Positions 34,907 to 43,445 are shown, counted from the first letter of the stretch. The stretch is 64,000 bases of DNA from Thiohalophilus sp. (GCF_034522235.1 NZ_JAXHLN010000003.1:1-64000), one strand, 5' to 3'. The notes: generated from the sequence alone by a model not told the origin. Translations and numbers: made by a program.

Positions 34907-35725
34907 ATGCTCCGTACCGCGCTATTGCTGCTTGTTTTCCCGTTCACGTCCGTCGTCAATGCGGAGTTACCCCTGTTCGACGCGCATCTGCACTATAACG
35001 AAAACCATGCGCAAGAATTCACCCCGCAGGCGATTATCCGGATACTGCAGCGTAACCATATCAGCCGTGCCCTGGTCACCAGCCGCCCTCCTCAACTGGT
35101 GCAAACGCTGTACGAGCGAGCGCCGGATCGGATCATCCCGTTTCTCGGGGTCTATGAACAGTTCGCCGACAAACAGAACTGGCATCGGGACACGAGCGTG
35201 CCGGCCCGGGTTGCCAGCCAGCTGGAATCCGGCAATTGGCGCGGGATTGGCGAACTGCATATCTTTGCTGAAAATCGCCATAGCCCGGTTTTACGCCAAC
35301 TGGTGCAACTGGCCATGCAGCAAGGATTACCGCTGCTGATGCACACCGACCCGGCCGTCATCGATACCATTTATGAGATTGGGACCGGGGTCAGTGTTAT
35401 CTGGGCCCATGCCGGCGCCTATCCCTATCCGGATCTGCTGGCGGATTATCTGAACCGTTATCCGAATCTGTATATCGATCTATCGGTACGCAATGAGCGA
35501 ATTGCCCCGGATGGCAAGCTGGATGAAGCGTGGTACGAATTATTGATTCGTTTTCCGGACAGGTTTCTGGTCGGGGTGGATACTTTCAGCAGCGAACAAT
35601 GGCACAAATACGGCGATACAACCCGAACGATTCGCAGCTGGCTTGAACAATTGCCGCCGGATGTTGCGAAACAGCTGGCTTATCACAACGCAAGAAGCAT
35701 CCTGCTGCCCTCAAAAGCGAACTGA
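34907..35725 (+). CDS. Exported amidohydrolase-family metal-dependent hydrolase
   Basis: 272 residues. The true start is the ATG at 34907: it gives a signal peptide (MLRTALLLLVFPFTSVVNA); the longer frame upstream is translated repeat DNA. The mature part starts with the metal-binding DAHLHYNE motif of the TIM-barrel amidohydrolase superfamily and keeps MHTDP, WAHAGAYP and GVDTFSSEQW, fitting the Amidohydro_2 (PF04909-like) group. Being periplasmic is unusual for this family. Substrate unknown. Converges with the TonB receptor gene, stop codons 1 base apart. Confidence 0.8.
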   Translation: MLRTALLLLVFPFTSVVNAELPLFDAHLHYNENHAQEFTPQAIIRILQRNHISRALVTSRPPQLVQTLYERAPDRIIPFLGVYEQFADKQNWHRDTSVPARVASQLESGNWRGIGELHIFAENRHSPVLRQLVQLAMQQGLPLLMHTDPAVIDTIYEIGTGVSVIWAHAGAYPYPDLLADYLNRYPNLYIDLSVRNERIAPDGKLDEAWYELLIRFPDRFLVGVDTFSSEQWHKYGDTTRTIRSWLEQLPPDVAKQLAYHNARSILLPSKAN

Positions 35726-35726
35726 A

Positions 35727-37622
35727 TTATTCAAAATCCAGTTTATAAGAAACATAAAAACGTCGCTCGGGAAAGTTATGCAGCCGGCTTTCCTGCACCT
35801 CGTCAAACACATTTTGGACTACCACTGCCAGTTCCTGCTGACGGGAACGGGCCCCGAATTTTTTCGCCAGCCGCATATCTACCCGTTTGTAGGGTTTATA
35901 CGTATCATTTTCGACCGCGAGATTCTTGTGCCCGTCTTTTTTGTAAAACCCGAGGCTTCCGGAATAGTTGTTTTTGAATTGCCACATTCCCAGAATACTC
36001 AGGGAATTACGCGGCGCCGCGCGGTCATAGGCACTCGCCTTGGCAACATTCGTGGAATCAATACTTGTTCGGGAAAAAGCAATATGAACCCGGGCGCGGT
36101 CTGATGGCCGCAGCGTAATCTGAGCTTCAAGTCCTTTTATAGCAACATCGTCAAAGTTGTTAAACCAATAGGTACCGTCCGGGGCGCTATCATCGTATAG
36201 AATCAGATCAGTGACATCCTCATAGAACAGCTTTAAATCAGCATTGATTGCCCCGTCTCTGGTTTCTGTCAGATAACCGAGCTCATAAGCGGTAATGTAT
36301 TCCGGCTCGACATCGTTTTCCCAGTAAAAGCCACCGGGTAATATGTCATCAAGATAGGGATACTCCTCGGTCAGCACCGGCTCGCGCGTGGCACGCGAGA
36401 CGCTGGCCCGTACCGTATCGCGTGGAGAAAGGTGATAATTGATACCCAGCCGGGGCAGGTAATCCACGCCGGCCAGATCGTTATCTTCAATCATCAATCC
36501 GCCGTTAATGACCAGATTGCGTGAGTGACGATATTCCATATTGGCAAACACGCGCCCGATATTGATATATTCCGGCGCCTGTTCGATGACAAAGTAATCG
36601 CTCTCGGACCGGTCCCGACGATAACTGCCACCCCAGGCCACTCTGACTTTCTCGCCGACATTAAAGGTATGCTGTAACTCAAGGTCATGGCGTTCGGTGT
36701 CATAGTTCTGATCGTTGGTGATGTAATCCTTTTCCTCATTGATGGCGGTGCGATAGTACTGCAGTCGCAACTCCCCGTAATCCGGCAGGGCTCTGATCCA
36801 GCGGACTTGCTGATATTGGGAATTGACCTGACGCTCGTAATCCGGATATTCATCCGGTCTTATCGAATTATCTTCCTGGCGTGTTCCGCCGTTATAACCC
36901 ATCTGAAATATTAATGAATCCCGGTTATTGACCTGGTAATCGCCCCGGAAAGTCACCATTTTCACTTCTTTACTGTCGTGACGCTTCTTGAAGCCGTGAT
37001 CTTCCCGATAACCGAATGAAAACACATAATCCATATCCCCCAGATTGTTGCCATAACGCAAAAATCCCTCGCGCAGGCCATTATCGCCAATGTTGGTTTT
37101 GACACTGGTGCCGCGATCCAGCGCCGAATCGCGGGTAATAATATTGATCACCCCCATAAAGGAATTGGAACCGTAACTGGCCGCGTTGGGACCGCGGACC
37201 ACCTCGATGCGTTCGATATCATCCAGGGTAATTGGCAGATCGACCCAGGGCACACCGCCGAGAATCGGGGTATAGACCGAACGCCCATCGATCAGTACCT
37301 GCTGATGACGCACATAGCGATCGTGCAACATGTGATAGCCGGTCACCGGCAGATGGCCGCTATCGTAATCAACGACGAAGCCGGGCACCAGGCGCATGAG
37401 GTCGGGAATTTCGGTAAAACCGGAGGCCTCGATCATCTGGCGATCGATGACGGTCATGGAAATGGGGGCATCGCGCACCGACTGGCGCAGGCGGGTGGCG
37501 GAGAGTACCACCGGCATCTCTTCGAACAGGCCTTCCCCGGCCCAAACAGGAGTGTCTTCCAGTGACAGCAGCAACAAAACAAACAGTATCGGCAGGAAGC
37601 TACCGGCCCGGGGAAAATGCAT
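35727..37622 (-). CDS. TonB-dependent outer-membrane receptor
   Basis: 631-residue receptor: signal peptide (to about VWA), TonB box region EMPVVLSATRLRQS, plug domain (VIDRQMIEASGFTEIPDLMRL; VEVVRGPNAASYGSN-like IEVVRGPNAASYGS; VINIITRD) and a 22-strand barrel ending YVSYKLDFE with terminal aromatic-type residue. Relatively short, consistent with vitamin B12, copper or small siderophore receptors (BtuB/OprC-like). No riboswitch or Fur box was recognised upstream. ATG 37622 chosen over an in-frame GTG three codons earlier. Confidence 0.9.
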   Translation of the reverse strand: MHFPRAGSFLPILFVLLLLSLEDTPVWAGEGLFEEMPVVLSATRLRQSVRDAPISMTVIDRQMIEASGFTEIPDLMRLVPGFVVDYDSGHLPVTGYHMLHDRYVRHQQVLIDGRSVYTPILGGVPWVDLPITLDDIERIEVVRGPNAASYGSNSFMGVINIITRDSALDRGTSVKTNIGDNGLREGFLRYGNNLGDMDYVFSFGYREDHGFKKRHDSKEVKMVTFRGDYQVNNRDSLIFQMGYNGGTRQEDNSIRPDEYPDYERQVNSQYQQVRWIRALPDYGELRLQYYRTAINEEKDYITNDQNYDTERHDLELQHTFNVGEKVRVAWGGSYRRDRSESDYFVIEQAPEYINIGRVFANMEYRHSRNLVINGGLMIEDNDLAGVDYLPRLGINYHLSPRDTVRASVSRATREPVLTEEYPYLDDILPGGFYWENDVEPEYITAYELGYLTETRDGAINADLKLFYEDVTDLILYDDSAPDGTYWFNNFDDVAIKGLEAQITLRPSDRARVHIAFSRTSIDSTNVAKASAYDRAAPRNSLSILGMWQFKNNYSGSLGFYKKDGHKNLAVENDTYKPYKRVDMRLAKKFGARSRQQELAVVVQNVFDEVQESRLHNFPERRFYVSYKLDFE

Positions 37623-37728
37623 CCTGTACACTCTTTTTTAATATTTGTTTAGTGTTATCGGCAGATTGGGGTTTTCCCTTAATGGTACCAGTATTTTCCA
37701 CAGGGTCCACGGTTTCGGAATTTTGGCT

Positions 37729-38706
37729 TTAAAAACGGTAACTTAACCCGACTGACACCAGCTCGCTACGATTGTCGGCTCCGGCGCAGTTGGTGCAATA
37801 ACCGGTGACGGCGCCGGTATTCGAATCCCGGTAGAGCGTATCCCCGCGCACCTCCGCATAATCCTGCACGTCATAGCGCGCCAGCAGGCCGAGTTGTCTG
37901 CTCAGGCGGTATTCGATGCTGATCTCATAACTGCTCATCTCGCCGGGACTGAAGCTGTCTTCGAAGATCAGATCGCGCAGATAATGATGATCGATGGCCG
38001 CGACATCGACCTGATTGCTGTAAAGGTAGCGGGCCCCAAAGCGCCAGTTGAGGGTTTCGCCGGTGAACCTGAGTCCGATATAGGGTACCCTGAAGCGCTG
38101 CTCATAACTGATCACCGGCTGGCCGGGTGTAAAGCTGCCGCTGTCGTCCCGGAAATTGCCGCTGCTTGAATAGATATAGCTGCCCCCGTAGCTTTCCCAG
38201 GCCCACAGCTCCTGCTTGTAACCCAGCACGCCGGCCAGTTCCATGGACTCACTGCCAGTCAGTTCAAAATCCAGGCTGATATCCCAGGCCCAGGCCTCGG
38301 TGACATCGGTATCCTCGTGATGCGACCAGTGCGACCAGTCCCTGTTGGTATAGACCCAGTCATAATCGTCCATCACGGCGTCACCGGCAGTGATCCCCAG
38401 GCGCCCCTGCAGGTTGAGCGTCACCAGGCCGAAACGGGCGCTGACCCCGGCGCTCAGCATCGGCAACTGGCGGGTCTCCCAGATAAGCTGACTCAGCTTG
38501 TAATCCGTCGGCCAGCTGGAAGGCTGCCCGTAGACCAGCTCGTTGGCCTTGCCCTGCGCCACGCCGGCACTCACATACGCCTCGGCCTGTCGGTCGCGAC
38601 TGGCCCAGTTTGCCCGCTCATCAAACAATTGCGCCTGGGCCGGCACAATGATAAGCCCGGCCAACAAAAAGACACCGGTACGGATGGAAAACGGTTGTAA
38701 AAACAT
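37729..38706 (-). CDS. Omptin-family outer-membrane protease
   Basis: 325 residues with signal peptide (cleaved after AQA) and the ten-strand omptin barrel. All four omptin catalytic residues appear in family motifs: the Asp pair in MDDYDW (OmpT Asp83/Asp85) and the Asp-His pair in IDHHYLRD (OmpT Asp210/His212). Other family blocks include KLSQLIWE, YEQRFRVPYIGL and final SYRF. OmpT-type enzymes cleave between basic residues and often need LPS. ATG 38706 has AAGGAA before it. Adjacent to a TonB receptor on the same strand, 106 bases apart. Confidence 0.88.
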   Translation of the reverse strand: MFLQPFSIRTGVFLLAGLIIVPAQAQLFDERANWASRDRQAEAYVSAGVAQGKANELVYGQPSSWPTDYKLSQLIWETRQLPMLSAGVSARFGLVTLNLQGRLGITAGDAVMDDYDWVYTNRDWSHWSHHEDTDVTEAWAWDISLDFELTGSESMELAGVLGYKQELWAWESYGGSYIYSSSGNFRDDSGSFTPGQPVISYEQRFRVPYIGLRFTGETLNWRFGARYLYSNQVDVAAIDHHYLRDLIFEDSFSPGEMSSYEISIEYRLSRQLGLLARYDVQDYAEVRGDTLYRDSNTGAVTGYCTNCAGADNRSELVSVGLSYRF

Positions 38707-38784
38707 CCTGTTATTCCTTCTTCCTGTGGTTCGTGGAAGGAGAATAACCGAATCGGTAAAACAGGAAAACAAGGTCGCCGAAAT

Positions 38785-39414
38785 TCAGCCAACCTGGTCC
38801 AGGTAACGGGGACGAAACTGCACCCCCAGCTCGCTGGCGATTTTCTCACACGCCGGGATGCTGACCTCGTCGAGCCCCTCGATGGCCGTAAGAGTCACGT
38901 CAATCCCTTGCTCACGGGCACGACGGGCGAAGTTCTGCAAAGCCAGGAAAGCGCCATGGCGTTTGGGACGACAATGGTAATCGTAGAGTTGTTCGTCGTG
39001 GGCATTGAGGGAGATCGACACCGCATCCACCACCTGTGCCAGGCGCGGCGTCACATCACAACCATGGACCAGGTTGGCCAGCCCGTCTGTATTAACCCGA
39101 ATTCTCGCTCCTTGCTGTTTGAGGGCGTCGGCGACCGCCAGCAGAACATCCAGGCGCAGGGTCGGCTCGCCGTAACCACAAAAAACGATCTCGTTATAGC
39201 CGGCGGGATCGCCAATCGCCGCCAGGATCTGGTCGACGTCCGGCTCATTCTGCAACCAGAGATCGTATCCCTGTACCTCCCAGCTACCGTTGAACTTGGG
39301 ACAAAACCGGCAGCGCAGTGTGCAGTGCCAGGTAATGTTCAGATAACAATTCCCGTGCAGGCGATAGGCCAGTGTCTGTGGCGGCTGCTCCAGCACCTGT
39401 TTTGTACCCTGCAT
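38785..39414 (-). CDS. Radical SAM protein, TatD-associated type
   Basis: 209-residue radical SAM protein with the cluster motif CTLRCRFC near residue 31 after YLNITWH, and the segments EIVFCGYGEPTLRLDVL and INTDGLANLVHG-like VNTDGLANLVHG, DAVSISLNAHD. These match the small TatD-linked radical SAM group (TIGR04038-like); catalytic role unknown. ATG 39414 follows GAGGAGAG; an in-frame GTG three codons upstream is less likely. It diverges from yhcC across a region with one FNR-type box. Confidence 0.85.
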   Translation of the reverse strand: MQGTKQVLEQPPQTLAYRLHGNCYLNITWHCTLRCRFCPKFNGSWEVQGYDLWLQNEPDVDQILAAIGDPAGYNEIVFCGYGEPTLRLDVLLAVADALKQQGARIRVNTDGLANLVHGCDVTPRLAQVVDAVSISLNAHDEQLYDYHCRPKRHGAFLALQNFARRAREQGIDVTLTAIEGLDEVSIPACEKIASELGVQFRPRYLDQVG

Positions 39415-39474
39415 CGTTCCCACTCTCCTCTGTCGCTCAATTCATCGAGTTTAGCCGTCCACTGTTTTCATTCG

Positions 39475-39488
39475 TTGACCTGGATCAA
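39475..39488. promoter_or_regulatory. FNR-type box between radical SAM and yhcC-ubiUV
   Basis: TTGACCTGGATCAA has one mismatch to TTGATNNNNATCAA. Its centre (39481.5) is about 41 bases from plausible starts on both sides: leftwards with TAAACT (39448-39453, minus strand) as -10, rightwards with TAGCCT at 39511-39516. One site could therefore activate two divergent promoters. Confidence 0.62.
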
Positions 39489-39555
39489 TTGAGCTCTCCG
39501 GCTTCTCCAGTAGCCTGCATGGTTCTGTTAAAACAACCGTTGTTTTGAGCCCGGC

Positions 39556-40488
39556 ATGACCCTCTGCGAATACGTCAATACCTTCGGCCAGATGATGCTG
39601 AACCGCTATCACGAGCGGGTCCACAAGCTGGCCATCGATGCCGGTTTTACCTGTCCCAATCGCGACGGTACCCTGGGTCGCGGTGGCTGCACCTTTTGCA
39701 ATAACGTGTCCTTCAGTCCCAACGGCCGGCAGCCCGATCCGGTTAACGCGCAACTGGAAAGTGGTCGGCGTGTGCTCGCCAAACGCACCGGGGCAAAAAA
39801 ATTTCTCGCCTACTTTCAGGCCTATACCAACACCTACGATGATGTGGCAGTACTGAAACAGCGTTACGATACGGCCCTGTCACAACCCGATGTCATCGGC
39901 CTGGCCATCGGCACCCGTCCGGACTGCGCACCCGAGAAGGTGCTGGATCTGTTACAGGACTATCACGATCAAGGCTACGAGATCTGGCTGGAGCTGGGCC
40001 TGCAATCGGCCTTCGATCACTCCCTGCAACGGGTCAACCGCGGCCACGGTTTTGCGGAATATCAAACGGCGGTGCGCGCCGCCCGCCAGCGGGGACTGCC
40101 GGTCTGCACCCATCTGATTCTCGGCCTGCCGGGGGAGGATCCCGAACATGCCCGTCTCTCATTACACCGGGTACTGGAAGAAGGTGTCGATGGGTTGAAG
40201 TTGCATCCCCTGCATGTGGTCAAGGGCACCCTGTTGGCCAATCAATGGCGACGCGATGAATACCGGCCCTGGTCCCTGCAGACCTATATCGGGACGGTGG
40301 CCGATCTGGTGGAAATGACCCCGGTCGAGATTGTCTACCATCGGCTGACCGGGACCGCCGCCAGCCACATTCTGCTGGCGCCCGAGTGGTGCAACTGGAA
40401 ATGGAAAGTCCTCAACGGGATCGAGCAGGAACTGGCGCGCCGCGGCACTCGCCAGGGCCAGCACTCCCCGCAGGTGGCCCTGCCATGA
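39556..40488 (+). CDS. yhcC: TIGR01212-family radical SAM protein YhcC
   Basis: 310-residue radical SAM protein with the family's N-terminal block CPNRDGTLGRGGCTFC (variant cluster motif), the central LGLQSAFDHSLQRVNRGHG, and LKLHPLHVVKGT. Function is unknown; the family is related to Elp3/HemN-type enzymes. It is the first gene of a coupled set: its TGA overlaps the ubiU ATG. Placement with ubiU and ubiV behind an FNR-type box suggests a role in anaerobic ubiquinone or related metabolism, an inference only. Confidence 0.9.
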   Translation: MTLCEYVNTFGQMMLNRYHERVHKLAIDAGFTCPNRDGTLGRGGCTFCNNVSFSPNGRQPDPVNAQLESGRRVLAKRTGAKKFLAYFQAYTNTYDDVAVLKQRYDTALSQPDVIGLAIGTRPDCAPEKVLDLLQDYHDQGYEIWLELGLQSAFDHSLQRVNRGHGFAEYQTAVRAARQRGLPVCTHLILGLPGEDPEHARLSLHRVLEEGVDGLKLHPLHVVKGTLLANQWRRDEYRPWSLQTYIGTVADLVEMTPVEIVYHRLTGTAASHILLAPEWCNWKWKVLNGIEQELARRGTRQGQHSPQVALP

Positions 40489-41507
40489 TGAACCGGGCAA
40501 TGACGAATCGGATCGAACTGGTGGCACCGGCAGGCAGTTTCCCGGCCCTGCGCAAGGCGGTCGACAGTGGCGCCGATGCAATCTATTTCGGTTTTCGCGA
40601 TGCCACCAACGCGCGCAACTTTCCCGGTCTGAACTTTGATAATACGACCGCCGGCGATGCGGTCGCATACGCGCACCGCCACGGTTGCAAGATCATGCTG
40701 GCACTCAACACCTATCCCCAGCCCGCGAGCTGGTCCAACTGGACCCGGGCCGTCGATCAGGCGGCGGAACTGGGGGTGGATGCCCTGATCATCGCCGATA
40801 CCGGCCTGCTGCACTATGCCCGGCAACAGCATCCCGATCTGCGTCTGCACCTGTCGGTGCAGGGCTCGGCCACCACGCATGAGGCAATTGCTTTTTATCG
40901 GGATGAGTTCGCTATTCAGCGGGTCGTTCTGCCGCGGGTGCTGTCATTCAGCCAGGTCAAACGCATCATCGAACAGACCGATGTGGAGATCGAAACCTTT
41001 GCCTTCGGCTCGCTGTGTGTCATGGCCGAGGGGCGTTGTTATCTTTCCTCCTACGTGACCGGCGAATCACCGAACACCTGTGGCGCCTGCTCGCCGGCGA
41101 GGTCCGTGCAGTGGCATGAGACACCACAGGGCCGCGAGGTGCGGCTCAATGGCGTATTGATCGACCGTTATCAATCCGGCGAGAGTGCCGGGTATCCCGT
41201 GCTGTGCAAGGGTCGTTTTGAGGTCAACGATGAACTGGGTTACGCCATCGAGGAACCGACCAGTCTGTCGGTGCTCGATATTCTGCCGCAGCTGGTTCGC
41301 AGTGGCGTCAGTGCCATCAAGATCGAGGGGCGCCAGCGCAGTCCGGCCTATGTCGCCCAGGTCGTCAGCGTTCTGCGCCAGGCGCTGGACGCCGCGCAAC
41401 AGGATCCCGAGTCCTATCGCGTTCGCGACGAATGGGTGCAACAACTGGATAAACTGGCCGAAGGCAGCACGCATACCCTCGGCGCGCTGGATCGGCAATG
41501 GCAATGA
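40485..41507 (+). CDS. ubiU: UbiU, O2-independent ubiquinone hydroxylation (peptidase U32 family)
   Basis: 340 residues of the U32 family. Four cysteines in the pattern CVMAEGRC...TCGAC and VLCKGRF match the [4Fe-4S] ligands of E. coli UbiU. UbiU and UbiV form a complex that hydroxylates ubiquinone precursors without O2, using prephenate as oxygen source. ATG 40485 overlaps the yhcC stop (ATGA); a second ATG at 40500 is possible. Not a protease despite the family name. Confidence 0.93.
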   Translation: MMNRAMTNRIELVAPAGSFPALRKAVDSGADAIYFGFRDATNARNFPGLNFDNTTAGDAVAYAHRHGCKIMLALNTYPQPASWSNWTRAVDQAAELGVDALIIADTGLLHYARQQHPDLRLHLSVQGSATTHEAIAFYRDEFAIQRVVLPRVLSFSQVKRIIEQTDVEIETFAFGSLCVMAEGRCYLSSYVTGESPNTCGACSPARSVQWHETPQGREVRLNGVLIDRYQSGESAGYPVLCKGRFEVNDELGYAIEEPTSLSVLDILPQLVRSGVSAIKIEGRQRSPAYVAQVVSVLRQALDAAQQDPESYRVRDEWVQQLDKLAEGSTHTLGALDRQWQ

Positions 41508-42421
41508 AACTCGCGCTTGGCCCTCTGCTCTATTTCTGGCCCCGCGAACGGGTCGAGGCCTTCTATCGCCAGGTTGCCGACTGGCCGGTGGATATTGTCT
41601 ATCTTGGTGAAACGGTCTGTGCCAAGCGGCGCGAGCTGCGGCTGAATGACTGGCTGCGCATCGCCCGCCAGCTGCGCGATGCCGGCAAAGAGGTGATCCT
41701 TTCCACCCTCGCGCTGATCGAGGCCGAGTCGGAACTGGCCGGCTTGCGCCGTATTGTGCACAACGGCGAGTTTCCCGTCGAAGCCAACGACATGGCGGCC
41801 GTGCAGCAACTCAAGGGACAACATTATATCGCCGGCCCGCATCTCAACATCTACAATCCTGCCTCGCTCTCGCTCCACCACCAACTGGGCGCAACCCGCT
41901 GGGTGATGCCGGTGGAGTTATCACAACAGACCCTGCGACAGATGCAGCTCAACAAACCACGGCAGATGGAGACCGAGGTCTTTGTCTTCGGACGCCTGCC
42001 ACTGGCATTTTCGGCGCGCTGCTTCACCGCCCGCGCCTGCCACCTGCCCAAGGATCACTGTCAGCTGCGCTGCGGTGAGTATCCCGACGGGCTGGCTATG
42101 AACACCCGGGAGCAGGAGGCCTTTCTGGTTATTAACGGCATCCAGACCCAGTCCGCCACCACCTGCAACCTGGTGCGGGCGATCCCGGCCCTGCGTGAAC
42201 TGCAAACCGATGTCCTGCGACTCTCGCCCCAGTCACAACACATGCAAGAGATCGTCGCCCTCTACTCCCGGGTGCTGCAAAACAGGCTCGATCCCCATGA
42301 AGCCGAACACCGGATTAACACACTGACCTGCGGCGCCCCGGCCAACGGCTACTGGCACGACAGCCCCGGCATGCGATGGATCGAACAGCCTCAGCCCTTC
42401 GGGCCAGGAGTGACTGAGTGA
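41498..42421 (+). CDS. ubiV: UbiV, O2-independent ubiquinone hydroxylation partner
   Basis: 307-residue U32-family protein. Conserved cysteines: GETVCAKR near residue 41, then the FSARCFTARACHLPKDHCQLRC block near 175-195, matching the UbiV iron-sulfur site. It overlaps the end of ubiU by 10 bases. The last residues (FGPGVTE) are encoded by repeat-like sequence GAGTGACTGAGTGA. Works with UbiU and with the lipid-binding UbiT encoded just beyond on the opposite strand. Confidence 0.92.
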   Translation: MAMKLALGPLLYFWPRERVEAFYRQVADWPVDIVYLGETVCAKRRELRLNDWLRIARQLRDAGKEVILSTLALIEAESELAGLRRIVHNGEFPVEANDMAAVQQLKGQHYIAGPHLNIYNPASLSLHHQLGATRWVMPVELSQQTLRQMQLNKPRQMETEVFVFGRLPLAFSARCFTARACHLPKDHCQLRCGEYPDGLAMNTREQEAFLVINGIQTQSATTCNLVRAIPALRELQTDVLRLSPQSQHMQEIVALYSRVLQNRLDPHEAEHRINTLTCGAPANGYWHDSPGMRWIEQPQPFGPGVTE

Positions 42422-42440
42422 GCTGAGTGAGCGTAGGAAA

Positions 42441-42577
42441 TTATTCACCACGAAGACACCCGGACACGAAGAAGTCATTAATAACAGACTTTGTGCCTTG
42501 GTGTCTTCGTGGTAAGGCTTTCAGGATCTTGTCCTCGTCCCTCGGACCTGCCAAACTGCCAACGGCAGTTTGGCGAG
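42441..42577. repeat. Family B repeat, copy 1 of a 137-bp direct duplication
   Basis: Hairpin TTCACCACGAAGACACC ... GGTGTCTTCGTGG (42441-42530), then a family A half-arm and GCCAAACTGCC-AAC-GGCAGTTTGGC. The whole 137 bp recurs at 42679-42815 with about a dozen differences. Confidence 0.85.
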
Positions 42578-42579
42578 CA

Positions 42580-42655
42580 TGTAGGCCCGATTTAGCGCAG
42601 CGGTATCGGGCACCCTGCGGATTGCCGGACACCGCTGCGCTCAGTCCGGCCTACT
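42580..42655. repeat. Family D repeat
   Basis: TGTAGGCCCGATTTAGCGCAG and its degenerate inverse surround GATTGCCGGACACCGC...GTCCGGCCTAC. Copies near 43338, 63738 and 63928. Confidence 0.75.
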
Positions 42656-42678
42656 CACTTCAAACAGGGACGAGGAAA

Positions 42679-42815
42679 TTATTCACCACGAAGACACCAG
42701 GACACGAAGAAATCATTGATAACAGACTTTGTGCCTTGGTGTCTTCGTGGTAAGGCTTTCAGGATCTTATCCTCGGCCTTCGGCCCTGCCAAACGGCCAA
42801 TGGCAGTTTGGCAAG
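42679..42815. repeat. Family B repeat, copy 2, running into ubiT
   Basis: Second copy of the 137-bp element. Its last ~57 bases form the 3' end of ubiT (residues LAKLPLAVWQGRRPRIRS), so the gene's C-terminus and the repeat are one sequence. Confidence 0.82.
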
Positions 42816-43247
42816 ACGCTTGCCCAGCACCGCCTGAAAATGGGCCTCCCAGTCATAGTCGAGACTGTCCAGCAGGTTCTTGATGTAAAGACCGGTTTCG
42901 GTCTCCCCCTCGATCTCCAGTTGCCGGTTGAAAAACAGGGTATCGGGATCTTCCTGGCGGGCGGCCAGTTGCCAGAAATGTTCCAGCCTTCCGCGGATGC
43001 AGACATCCCGGTCCTCCCGGCCGACATTGCCGGTGCGATAGAGGCGTCCGCGCCGGAGGGTAAAATTCAGTAGCGTGGCGCTGTCGGTGATCTCGATAGC
43101 CAGCCGCTTGCCCTCAAGCGCTTCGAGTTGTCCGGCAATCGTCTGTCCCCGGAGTAAATGATTGAACAGGCGTGAAAGTAGTTCTGTTTGCAGCGCGGCC
43201 GGCGTGAGGCGAAAAGCCAGCGACAGGGGTTGTAGCGGGATCGGCAT
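42759..43247 (-). CDS. ubiT: UbiT, SCP2-domain accessory factor for anaerobic ubiquinone synthesis
   Basis: 162-residue protein with an SCP2 sterol-carrier fold (LEGKRLAIEITDSATLLNFTL, DVCIRGRLEHFWQLA, FFNRQLEIEGETETGL). UbiT binds the isoprenoid intermediates for UbiUV. It converges on ubiV and has its own FNR-type box upstream. The C-terminal ~18 residues coincide with a dispersed repeat and may have been acquired secondarily. Confidence 0.9.
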   Translation of the reverse strand: MPIPLQPLSLAFRLTPAALQTELLSRLFNHLLRGQTIAGQLEALEGKRLAIEITDSATLLNFTLRRGRLYRTGNVGREDRDVCIRGRLEHFWQLAARQEDPDTLFFNRQLEIEGETETGLYIKNLLDSLDYDWEAHFQAVLGKRLAKLPLAVWQGRRPRIRS

Positions 43248-43305
43248 GGCTCACCCTCCGGGGACAGACAAACGCCTAGCCTAGCGTTCGCGGTAACGGT
43301 GGCGA

Positions 43306-43319
43306 TTGATCCTGATCAA
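43306..43319 (-). promoter_or_regulatory. Perfect FNR box upstream of ubiT
   Basis: TTGATCCTGATCAA matches the FNR consensus exactly. With TAGGCT (43278-43283, minus strand) as -10, transcription would begin near 43271, placing the box at about -41.5 and 24 bases of leader before the ubiT ATG. Confidence 0.8.
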
Positions 43320-43337
43320 GAAAATGAATCTGGACAG

Positions 43338-43374
43338 CCGATTGCCGGACACCGCATTGCTGTGTCCGGCCTGC
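43338..43374. repeat. Family D repeat (short copy)
   Basis: CCGATTGCCGGACACCGC ... TGTGTCCGGCCTGCC; inverted arms GCCGGACAC/GTGTCCGGC. Lies between ubiT's promoter and the end of the dihydroorotate-dehydrogenase-like gene. Confidence 0.72.
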
Positions 43375-43445
43375 CACTTGATCCATCCTGCGCGGGGTGA
43401 TCGGGTGTCGGAAACTTTTATTTAATTCCCGGACTGTATTGTCTC

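Noticed and set aside
34383-34959. Overlapping minus-strand frames in the tRNA repeats encoding IIRRTAAHPFGAAVADAP-type peptides
   Set aside because: They only reflect translation of the 176-bp repeat; no ribosome binding site and they are explained by the structured repeat.
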